Shown piece after piece: positions 1-5,347 of a stretch of DNA of 5,347 bases. Position 1 is the stretch's first letter, and every line of letters starts with the position of its first letter. Both the position numbers and the translations under genes were made by a program. Origin of the DNA: Thermodesulfobacteriales bacterium (GTDB lineage: Bacteria > Desulfobacterota > Thermodesulfobacteria > Thermodesulfobacteriales > Thermodesulfatatoraceae); NCBI GenBank assembly GCA_026985945.1, contig JALSPN010000023.1, positions 1 through 5,347 of the forward strand, given 5' to 3'. A model generated the notes under the pieces. It was not told the DNA's origin. It saw only the letters and a list, made by a program, of their open reading frames with translations, and did no database searches.

Positions 1-1
1 G

Positions 2-1672
2 TCCAGTAGTATGATCAAAGAATACACTAACGATTACATCCCATACATTGAAGCACGTCTCGGACAGTGGACCATTAGATATAGCTTTATGTATCGCTCC
101 TTTAATAGCGGAGATGATGTACCGCGACATCTCTATTTAAATGCCCAGGGCCCGGCACCAGTACCACCCTCTTATCCACCTGCAGCTCTAAAACCCACTT
201 TCGGTGATGCTCCGGGTCAGTTTCCGGGACAGGGGCAGGTGAACTTTGATTACAGTGATGGAGAGCTTCCCTTTGCCCGCACTCCGGATTCTGAAAAATG
301 GCAACACACTGTGAAGGCCAAATGGGATATTTCTCCTTACCAGAGCCTTGATCTTGGTTTTGTTTACTCTGAGGCCCAGAACGAAGATTCCGACGAAGGA
401 GAGGGTGGAAATGGGGCCCTTTACGGGGATTTTGGCAAAGAACTCGAGAGGGACTATACCGCCTTTACCGGCAGGTGGCACTTCCGTTTTCGCAAAGATA
501 TGGCCTTAACCGTGAAGGCTAAATATCACAACATGGATGGAGACGACGTCTTTGTAGATCTCCCCAGAGTTTATAACTCCTGGAAAGATCCCGACGTAGA
601 TGGCACCAATTTTGACTTTGAACGTAAGTCTGCCTATGATGAAGACGAATTCATCTTCGGGGTAGACCTCTCCTGGCGCTACAGCAAGAGCCTCAAATTC
701 CGTTTCGCCTACGAGCTGGAATACACTGATCGTAATAATGCTGAAGAACATCATGTAACAGAAGATACAACCGAGCACCAGTTCAAATTAGCAGCCACCT
801 GGAAGCCGCGTCTTGGGCTCAAGGTGAAGGCCCACTACAACTTCCTCTATGTGGACGATCCTTACGCTTTCAAGCATGCCGTCTGCCCCAAACCTGCAGA
901 TTCCGGAGTTGATTATACGGCCCTTGGTGAAAAATCCTGGTATAGCTACATTGTCTATGGCCGGCGTCAGGGTGAAACCTCCAATCAGCCCGAATACGAA
1001 CACGATCTCGGCCTTAAGGTGGATTACATTATTAACGCCAAGGCCAATGCTAATTTCCATATTTCCTATTTTTATGCCGAAAACGACAACACAGATTTTT
1101 ATGACTGGGAAAGAAATTCCTTTAACGTGGGTGTTAATCTTACCCTTATGCCCACCTCAAAAGTTGGTATAAATCTCGGCTATAATTACTTCTACGACGA
1201 ATATACAAGCCTTATGTGCTCGTCTGTCTATCACGGGTGAGGTGGCCAGGTAATGTCGGGCCAGGTTCGGTCCGTTAAAGACGAGCTTGATTGGGAAAGC
1301 AAGGTCCACGTCTTCTATGTCAACCTCTCTGCTTCACCTCTCCCCAGGCTTGATTTCTCAGGAACCCTGAGCTACACCGTGGCCGAAGGAGAGATGGACA
1401 GCCCAAGCTTTCCAGCCATCCGGGTCACCACTGGAGGAGGCCGCTGGACAGCTGCCTATTATCCGGAGCTCATGCACAATGCCGACGAATATTCTGATCT
1501 CGATTACCAGGCCCTTGAGCTTGAACTTGAGGCCACTTACCAGATCCTTGACAATCTCTCCTTCACCCTCAACTACTGGTATTCTGATTTTGATGACGAT
1601 GAGGAATACGTCTATGGCGATCTTGATGGTGAGGCCTACGTATTCACCGGATTCATTACCTACCGTTTCTAA
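2..1672 (+). CDS. Outer-membrane beta-barrel (porin-like) protein with probable selenocysteine, 5' partial
   Basis: This is the C-terminal 556 residues of a large outer-membrane barrel. The frame is open to the left edge, so the Met codon at 11 is probably internal. At least eight amphipathic hairpins can be seen, with alternating aromatic/aliphatic strands, short turns (for example around TLMPTSKV and SASPLPRL) and long, acidic, Asp/Glu/Tyr-rich loops. The protein ends in TYRF, with the terminal Phe recognised by BAM. An in-frame TGA at 1238-1240 (residue 410 counting from the Met at 11) splits the frame. The frame resumes at once with no further stop until TAA at 1670-1672, and the barrel pattern continues across it, so I annotate one CDS with Sec at the TGA. 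The segment has only two Cys, at about residues 292 and 403, both in long loops that are probably extracellular. Overall character recalls MtrB/PioB-like or Geobacter-type porins of cytochrome conduits, but no cytochrome lies in the window, so the role in electron transfer is inference. Alternatives are a nonsense-mutated pseudogene or a sequencing error. Confidence 0.72.
1238..1240 (+). other. In-frame UGA, probable selenocysteine codon
   Basis: The TGA lies in the same frame as the codons before and after it (context CSSVYHG-TGA-GGQVMSG). Coding-type sequence with barrel strands continues for 143 codons downstream. A Cys sits seven positions before it (C-X6-U), so a selenenylsulfide between the two is conceivable. 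A hairpin with a bacterial SECIS-like loop follows 22 bases after the codon. Sec decoding would need selA, selB, selC and selD elsewhere in the genome, which cannot be seen here. Confidence 0.68.
1251..1277 (+). promoter_or_regulatory. Putative bacterial SECIS hairpin (bSECIS)
   Basis: The core stem CGGGCC (1257-1262) pairs with GGTCCG (1269-1274), all Watson-Crick except one G-U, around the 6-base loop AGGTTC (1263-1268). A lower helix TAA (1251-1253) with TTA (1275-1277) can form if TGT (1254-1256) bulges out. Known bacterial SECIS elements have a G within the first two loop bases, a loop of roughly 3-14 bases and about 16-37 bases between UGA and loop; here G is the second loop base and the distance is 22. 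E. coli fdhF uses loop AGGUCU closed by C-G below which is a bulged U, strikingly alike. Folding was done by eye. Confidence 0.62.
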
Positions 1673-1688
1673 CAGTTAGGTCATCTTG

Positions 1689-1720
1689 AAAAAGGGGAGG
1701 CCTAGACCTCCCCTTTTTCT
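1689..1720 (+). terminator. Rho-independent terminator after the barrel gene
   Basis: GGGGAGG (1694-1700) pairs perfectly with CCTCCCC (1707-1713) around the loop CCTAGA. The stem is flanked by AAAAA (1689-1693) and followed by TTTTT (1714-1718), then CTTTT. It starts 17 bases after the TAA of the barrel gene. The A-tract/T-tract symmetry means it could also work from the other strand, but no minus-strand gene ends here, so termination of the barrel transcript is the natural role. Confidence 0.92.
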
Positions 1721-1975
1721 TTTGAGGAACATTTGTTTATTTGCCTAATTCCTGGTTAAGAGGCTGGACACTAAAAGGATTGATAATTCTAACTTTCGGG
1801 CGACAAAGCCTTGCGCTTATTAGGTACAAAGAGAAAGAATGGCACCGTTTGAATTCGAAGGGTAGGGCCCCTGAGGTTAAAAGCTTATCCGGAAATCTTG
1901 GATGTTTGCTTTCTCCTGGCAGATTTGTTAAAAACTTTCCGAGGGCTGGAACAATTTTAACAGTTTCCGAATTCG
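1721..1975. other. Intergenic region upstream of the response regulator, no gene recognised
   Basis: Between the terminator and the response regulator ATG I see no convincing gene, tRNA or known riboswitch. A TTG-initiated open frame from 1741 runs into the regulator gene, but its composition does not look coding. The region should hold the promoter of the regulator operon. Candidate -35/-10 pairs (for example TTGCGC at 1811 with AAGAAT at 1835, 18-base spacer) are weak and I do not call one. Short repeats near its end are listed separately. Confidence 0.5.
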
Positions 1976-1976
1976 A
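1926..1976. repeat. Short inverted and direct repeats just upstream of the response regulator
   Basis: TGTTAAAA (1926-1933) and TTTTAACA (1955-1962) are perfect inverted 8-mers separated by 21 bases. TTTCCGA occurs directly repeated at 1936-1942 and 1964-1970, 28 bases apart. GAATTCGA at 1969-1976 also occurs at 1851-1858. The arrangement ends at the regulator start codon and could be an operator for a dimeric regulator, but repeats this short can arise by chance in AT-rich spacer DNA. Confidence 0.3.
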
Positions 1977-2362
1977 TGAGAAAATATCGCATCCTTATCA
2001 TAGAAGACGACCTCGACTTAGCGAGAATTTTGGCTGACTTTCTGGAACTTAAAGGCGGCTACGAGGTTGAAACCGCCCCCGATGGCCTGGAAGGCCTGAA
2101 AATGCTCAAAAAATCCCGTTTCGATCTGGTGATCACCGATATTACCATGCCCTACGTGAGTGGTATTGGCATCCTTACCGTGCTTAAGAGAGACCATCCC
2201 GAGACCCCGGTGATAGCCATAACCGGGTATGGGGAAGAGGTGGAAAGCCTTGCGGAAGAAAAAAACGCCGATGCGGTGCTTTCTAAACCCCTTGATCACG
2301 AAAAGATGCTAAAACTTCTCAAAGAGATGCTCACCAAAAAAGGAGGGGCTTATGCCTCTTAA
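1976..2362 (+). CDS. Receiver-only (CheY-like) response regulator
   Basis: The 128-residue protein is a single phosphoacceptor receiver domain, the phosphorylation target of a histidine kinase. All key residues are present: the acidic pocket E10-D11-D12, the phosphorylated Asp55 in FDLVITDITMP, Thr83 at the end of beta4, and Lys104 followed by Pro105 (SKP). The usual aromatic 'switch' residue two places before the Lys is Val101 followed by Leu102, so the Tyr/Phe of CheY is missing. The domain ends about 23 residues after the Lys, leaving no room for a DNA-binding or enzymatic output domain. No good Shine-Dalgarno precedes the ATG, so the start rests on domain length (MRKYRILIIEDD is a standard receiver N-terminus). 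Its 3' end overlaps the next gene by 11 bases, pointing to co-translation. No kinase gene is in the window, so its partner is unknown. Confidence 0.93.
   Translation: MRKYRILIIEDDLDLARILADFLELKGGYEVETAPDGLEGLKMLKKSRFDLVITDITMPYVSGIGILTVLKRDHPETPVIAITGYGEEVESLAEEKNADAVLSKPLDHEKMLKLLKEMLTKKGGAYAS
2341..2346 (+). promoter_or_regulatory. Strong ribosome binding site for the RAM-domain gene
   Basis: AGGAGG lies 5 bases before the ATG at 2352, inside the 3' end of the response regulator gene. This perfect Shine-Dalgarno fixes the start of the downstream gene, which is in another frame. It contrasts with the absence of one before the regulator itself. Confidence 0.9.
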
Positions 2363-2597
2363 AGCCTATGTCTTAATCAATACCCAGATTGGTAAGACTT
2401 CTGAGGTGGCTGAAACATTGAAAAAGATGCCCGAGGTAAGACGGCTTGATATCATCATGGGGCCTTACGACATCATTGCGGAAGTGGAGACCAGAGACCA
2501 CGACGAACTCTCCGAGATGGTCCTTAAAAAGCTTCAAACCATTGACTACATTCAACACACCATGACCTGCCCGGTGATCAGGATGGAGGAAGAGTAA
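2352..2597 (+). CDS. Stand-alone Lrp/AsnC ligand-binding (RAM) domain protein
   Basis: The 81-residue protein matches the C-terminal effector-binding domain of Lrp/AsnC regulators (AsnC_trans_reg type) without the N-terminal helix-turn-helix. The beta-alpha-beta-beta-alpha-beta order is visible: strand about 3-11 (KAYVLINT), helix 14-26, strand 29-36, the family hallmark turn G37-P-Y39-D40, strand 41-47, helix 49-63, and a last strand with the T70-M-T72 motif. In full regulators this domain binds amino acids or similar small molecules and drives dimer/octamer assembly; stand-alone versions are known in archaea and bacteria and may act as ligand sensors or partner subunits. Here it is translationally linked to a receiver-only regulator. 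Its ligand and target cannot be told from sequence. Its last 20 bases overlap the end of the convergent kdtA gene. Confidence 0.9.
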   Translation: MPLKAYVLINTQIGKTSEVAETLKKMPEVRRLDIIMGPYDIIAEVETRDHDELSEMVLKKLQTIDYIQHTMTCPVIRMEEE

Positions 2598-3804
2598 GGG
2601 CCTCTGCAAGTAAGGCGGCATATCTCGTGCTGGCTCCCAGAAATTCCCTGGCAACTAAAGACGCTTTTTGGCCGATTTCTTGGGCTTCTTCAGGGTTTTC
2701 AAGCCAGAAAGAAAATTTTTCAAAGATTTCCTCTCCGTCTCGCACCTGAATTTTTCCACAGTTCTTAAGGGCTTTGGCCTCATAGGGGAAGTTATCCATA
2801 AAAGGGCCAAAAAGGAGAGGCCTTCCGAGAAGGGCTGGCTCCAGAGGATTTTGCCCTCCTCTGGGGACCAGGCTCCCTCCCACAAAGGCGGCGAAAGAAA
2901 GGGCATAGATTTCAAAAAGGGGGCCGATGGCATCAAGGAGGATGACAGGGGCCTCTCTTTGAGGAAGCTTGCTCCACAAAGAATAAGGAATCTTAAGTTT
3001 TTTAAGATTTCTTTCATATTCTTTGATTCTTTTGAGATGCCGGGGGGCAAGAACCAGGCAAATCCTTCCCGAAAATTTCTTAAGAAATTTTACTACGGCC
3101 TTAAGGACCTCTTTTTCCTCTCCCTTGCGCAGGCTCCCAAAGGTAAGAATCTGTTTTGAGGAGGGTAGTTTTTTACGGGCCTCTTTTAAGGAGAGCTTTT
3201 CTTTTCTCTGCTGGAGGAGATCATACTTGGCGTTTCCAAGGAGATAAAGGCGTTCTGAAGGGGCTCCAAGGGCCCTGAAGCGTTCGGCCTCTTGAGGTCC
3301 TATTACCCCGAGGGCCCCAAAACTTTTGAGGAGTTTTTGCCAGAGACCCTTATGGAGGCGATATCTTCGGAAGGCCTTTTCAGAAAGCCGGCCGTTTACT
3401 AAAAGGAGAGAGACTCCTCTCCTCCGGGCCTCAAGGATCAAATTGGGCCAGAGTTCGGTTTCCACCAGGGCCAACACCCTAGGCCGAACCCTTTGAAAGG
3501 CTTCTTTTACAAAGTGGGGCAAATCAAAAGGGGCAAGGGCCAGAGAAACCCCTTCGGTTTCCAGGAGTTTGCGGGCTCGGGCCAGCCCGGCAGAGGTCTG
3601 AAGGGTTAGAAGGATTCTGGTCTCCGGCCTTCTGAGACGCAAGGCCTTGATAATAGCCGCCGCCACGTTGGCTTCTCCCACCGAGGCTGCGTGCAACCAG
3701 AGCTCTGCGGGGGGCAAAATCCCTTTTCGCGAGGGTGGAACCAGGCCTTTTAAAATGGGGGTGAGAAGGTGCCCCAAGGTGCGGTAAAGATGCAGGGAAA
3801 ACAT
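2578..3804 (-). CDS. waaA: 3-deoxy-D-manno-octulosonic acid (Kdo) transferase
   Basis: WaaA/KdtA transfers Kdo from CMP-Kdo to the lipid A precursor at the cytoplasmic face of the inner membrane, joining lipid A to the LPS core. The 408-residue protein has the family signatures: a short hydrophobic N-terminal segment, LHAASVGE at about 37-44 with the presumed catalytic base Glu44 (Glu31 in the Aquifex enzyme), ETELWPN at 115-121, NGRLSE at 137-142, GSLRKGEE at about 223-230, APRH at 253-256 in the nucleotide-binding GT-B half, and GGQNPLEPA at 316-324 followed by GRPLLFGPFMDNF. Length is slightly below the roughly 420 usual, mostly at the N-terminus. Glycine-proline (IGPLFE) replaces the common GEL after the Asp291 strand. 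Whether it adds one or more Kdo units cannot be told. The start ATG overlaps the rlmB stop as TGATG and has no own Shine-Dalgarno, so coupling is likely. It is the last gene of the operon. Confidence 0.96.
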   Translation of the reverse strand: MFSLHLYRTLGHLLTPILKGLVPPSRKGILPPAELWLHAASVGEANVAAAIIKALRLRRPETRILLTLQTSAGLARARKLLETEGVSLALAPFDLPHFVKEAFQRVRPRVLALVETELWPNLILEARRRGVSLLLVNGRLSEKAFRRYRLHKGLWQKLLKSFGALGVIGPQEAERFRALGAPSERLYLLGNAKYDLLQQRKEKLSLKEARKKLPSSKQILTFGSLRKGEEKEVLKAVVKFLKKFSGRICLVLAPRHLKRIKEYERNLKKLKIPYSLWSKLPQREAPVILLDAIGPLFEIYALSFAAFVGGSLVPRGGQNPLEPALLGRPLLFGPFMDNFPYEAKALKNCGKIQVRDGEEIFEKFSFWLENPEEAQEIGQKASLVAREFLGASTRYAALLAEALTLPPS

Positions 3805-4544
3805 CAGAGGTAGTAGCGCTGTCTGATGGTTTCAAAGAGGGCGATGGCCCCGGCAACCGCGGCGTTTAAGGAATCAAGGGGGCCCCGCATGGGGACGGCT
3901 GCCAGAAAGTCACATTTTTCCCTGATGGAAGGACGAAGCCCCTTTCCTTCGCTTCCCACCACCCAGACGAGAGGGAGATTGAGATCGAGCTGATAGATGT
4001 TTCTTTCCGCCCGTGCCTCCAGACCCGCAATCCAGAGATCGCGTTCCTTTAATTCTTCAAGCAGACGGCCGAGGTTTTTGGTCTGGTGAATTGGGATGAG
4101 GGATGTGGCCCCCGCTGCCACCTTGACCACGGTCCCCGTAATACCTGCGGCCCGGTGTTTGGGAATGATGATTCCGTGCGCCCCAGCCGCCACCGCACTC
4201 CTGATGAGAGAGCCTAGGTTCTGAGGGTCGGTTATTTCATCCAGGGCCAGAAAAAGGGGCTTTTCTCGGGAGGATCTGGCCTTACGGAAAAGGTCATCCA
4301 GTTCGGCATAATCAAATTCTTTTAAGTAAGCTACAACCCCCTGGGTATTGGCCTCAGGAGGGAGGCGAGGAGGAAAAAAATCTTTTTTTACCTTCACAGG
4401 CAGGCCGAGTTTTTGGGCCTTTTCAAGGATTTGATAGACTTTGCCGCGGAGTTCCTTTTTAGAAATGACAATTTCTTCGATCTTTTCCGGGGCGTGACGT
4501 AGATATTCCAGAACCGGGTTTATACCCCAGATGATTCTGGACAT
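3804..4544 (-). CDS. rlmB: 23S rRNA (guanosine-2'-O)-methyltransferase RlmB, TrmH/SpoU family
   Basis: RlmB methylates the 2'-OH of G2251 (E. coli numbering) in the 23S rRNA P-loop, using S-adenosylmethionine. The N-terminal RNA-binding domain starts with the typical WGINPVLEYL and runs to about residue 75 (NTQGVVAYL, family H/N-x-QG). The SPOUT domain shows all three motifs: DPQNLGSLIRSA (motif 1, with the catalytic-type Asn and Arg), VVGSEGKGLR (motif 2), and VPMRGPLDSLNAAVA (motif 3, forming the trefoil knot). A closely related family member such as a TrmH-type tRNA enzyme is possible, but the N-terminal domain favours RlmB. I chose the ATG at 4544 (246 residues), not the TTG one codon upstream: the ATG overlaps the gmk stop as TGATG, exactly as kdtA overlaps this gene, and AGAGG lies upstream at suitable distance. 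Confidence 0.94.
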   Translation of the reverse strand: MSRIIWGINPVLEYLRHAPEKIEEIVISKKELRGKVYQILEKAQKLGLPVKVKKDFFPPRLPPEANTQGVVAYLKEFDYAELDDLFRKARSSREKPLFLALDEITDPQNLGSLIRSAVAAGAHGIIIPKHRAAGITGTVVKVAAGATSLIPIHQTKNLGRLLEELKERDLWIAGLEARAERNIYQLDLNLPLVWVVGSEGKGLRPSIREKCDFLAAVPMRGPLDSLNAAVAGAIALFETIRQRYYL

Positions 4545-5146
4545 CAAGGAAACCTCTGGAGCAGATCCTTGCGGCGAAAGGTTTTTTGCCTTTCGGCCTT
4601 TAAAATAGCATAAAATTGGTCAAAAGCTTCTTTCAGATTGTCGTTCAAGACCAGGTAATCAAACTGGTGGGCCTGAGAAATTTCCCCTTTAGCAGCGGCG
4701 AGGCGCCTCAGGATGGTCTTTTCGTCTTCTGTCTTTCGGGCTCGCAGTCTTTTTTCGAGCTCTTCAAGACTTGGGGGAAGAATAAAGACGAGGACGGCAT
4801 CCTGGCCAAGCTTTTGCCGAACCTGAAAGGCCCCCTGGACGTCAATATCGAGGAGGACATCCCGTCCTGCGGCCAGGGTTTCTTCCACCTGCGCCCTTGA
4901 GGTGCCGTAATAATGGTTGTAAACCCGGGCCCATTCCAAAAAAGCCCCTTCTTTAATCATTTTCTCAAAGGTCTTTTCATCTACAAAGAAATAATCTTTT
5001 CCGTTTTTTTCGTTGGGACGGGGGCTACGGGTGGTATAGGAAACCGAAAAAGAAATTTCTTTATCTACGGAAAGGAGCTTTTCGCAGAGAGTGGTCTTTC
5101 CGGCCCCGGAGGGGGCCGAGACCACTAAAACCAGGCCGCGCCGCAT
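4544..5146 (-). CDS. gmk: Guanylate kinase
   Basis: Gmk converts GMP and ATP to GDP and ADP in the cytoplasm, an essential step of guanine nucleotide synthesis and (p)ppGpp/GTP balance. The 200-residue length is normal. The P-loop SAPSGAGKTT lies at 10-19 (Lys17). The GMP-binding region follows: S36-Y-T-T-R40-S-P-R43 and DYFF with Tyr52, FLEWA with Glu71, then YYGT at 79-82, and the DIDVQGA strand at 100-106. The lid region carries LEKRLRARKTEDEKTILRRL, with the family's arginines. The start ATG directly abuts the remA stop (TAAATG) and no strong Shine-Dalgarno is visible, so translation is probably coupled. remA-gmk is a widely conserved gene pair; rpoZ, which commonly follows gmk, is absent here and rlmB takes its place. 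Confidence 0.98.
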   Translation of the reverse strand: MRRGLVLVVSAPSGAGKTTLCEKLLSVDKEISFSVSYTTRSPRPNEKNGKDYFFVDEKTFEKMIKEGAFLEWARVYNHYYGTSRAQVEETLAAGRDVLLDIDVQGAFQVRQKLGQDAVLVFILPPSLEELEKRLRARKTEDEKTILRRLAAAKGEISQAHQFDYLVLNDNLKEAFDQFYAILKAERQKTFRRKDLLQRFP

Positions 5147-5347
5147 TTAAGCCGCTTTTTCTTTGCGCTTTTTGGAAGCCTTATCTTCGACCTCTTCTGC
5201 TTCCGGACAACCGCCCTTTTCCTCACTTTCCGCGTAGGCCTTGATGAGGTCGGTAGCAAGGCGCTGCGAGATGGTCTCTGCCTGGATGGCGGAAAGGATG
5301 ACATGGTTGCTGTCCGTTATGATGATGGAGCGGGTCCGGCGGCCCTG
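5147..5347 (-). CDS. remA: RemA/DUF370 family regulatory protein, 3' part only
   Basis: Reading the minus strand from the window edge gives 66 residues before TAA. They begin [20 protein letters not shown] and continue QAETISQRL, matching the C-terminal half of RemA (YlzA) proteins, whose GRRTR and SxHxxLSA-type motifs are highly conserved. B. subtilis RemA is a small (roughly 90-residue) ring-forming DNA-binding activator of matrix genes; in Gram-negative bacteria the role of the family is less clear. The upstream position next to gmk supports the call. After the conserved QRL the protein continues about 36 residues with an acidic stretch and then a Lys/Arg-rich end (SKKRKEKAA), longer than the short tail I recall for the Bacillus protein. 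The N-terminal part lies outside the window. Confidence 0.9.
   Translation of the reverse strand, partial: QGRRTRSIIITDSNHVILSAIQAETISQRLATDLIKAYAESEEKGGCPEAEEVEDKASKKRKEKAA

Noticed and set aside
188..1172. Several overlapping open frames of 90-107 residues within the barrel gene on both strands
   Set aside because: They lack domains and lie inside the clearly coding barrel frame; they are products of its codon use.
1253..1672. Independent small gene starting at the ATG at 1253
   Set aside because: It is in the same frame as the upstream barrel, has no signal peptide, and consists of the last barrel strands; it is better read as the continuation past a Sec codon.
1788..1830. Segment with CGACAAAGCC reminiscent of a c-di-GMP (GEMM) riboswitch core
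   Set aside because: The neighbouring conserved blocks and paired stems of that riboswitch are not there; the similarity is limited to a few bases.
1841..1856. Sigma-54-like TGGCAC followed by TTG
   Set aside because: The spacing between the -24 GG and the -12 element is about two bases too short and the required GC dinucleotide is missing.
1741..2037. 98-residue open frame starting with TTG
   Set aside because: It has no recognisable domain, overlaps the response regulator by about 60 bases in another frame, and its composition looks non-coding.
2668..3159. 163-residue plus-strand open frame opposite kdtA
   Set aside because: It is a low-complexity Lys/Phe-rich antisense shadow of the clearly conserved kdtA coding frame.
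4542..4547. TTG at 4547 as the rlmB start
   Set aside because: The ATG one codon later forms the same TGATG overlap seen at the next junction and gives the usual N-terminus.

Overview
The window looks like chromosomal DNA of a Gram-negative, probably thermophilic, anaerobic bacterium. The Kdo transferase gene proves an LPS-type outer membrane. The order remA-gmk, Lys/Glu-rich proteins, moderate GC and a large outer-membrane barrel resembling the porins of extracellular electron conduits would fit Thermodesulfobacteriota or a related 'deltaproteobacterial' lineage. This placement is inference; no 16S rRNA or other decisive marker is present.

Left part, plus strand (2-1672): the 3' portion of a gene for a beta-barrel outer-membrane protein, running off the left edge. 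The reading frame is broken by one in-frame TGA (1238-1240) and then continues in the SAME frame for 143 codons to a classic barrel terminus ending in Phe. Just after the TGA is a hairpin (core 1257-1274) with loop AGGUUC, very close to the AGGUCU loop of the E. coli fdhF SECIS and at the expected distance. The best reading is a selenocysteine-containing outer-membrane porin, with Sec in a surface loop six residues after a Cys. This is the main discovery candidate in the window. A strong rho-independent terminator (about 1689-1718) ends the transcript.

Middle (1673-2597): a 303-base intergenic stretch, holding the terminator and a few short repeats, leads to a small plus-strand operon. It encodes a receiver-only (CheY-like) response regulator overlapped by 11 bases with a stand-alone Lrp/AsnC ligand-binding (RAM) domain protein. 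Neither protein has a DNA-binding or enzymatic output domain.

Right part, minus strand (5347 down to 2578): a tightly packed housekeeping operon, read right to left: remA (DUF370, 3' part only), gmk (guanylate kinase), rlmB (23S rRNA Gm2251 methyltransferase) and kdtA/waaA (Kdo transferase). Two junctions are TGATG overlaps and one is a TAA-ATG abutment. The last gene, kdtA, overlaps the convergent RAM gene by 20 bases, with no terminator visible between them.
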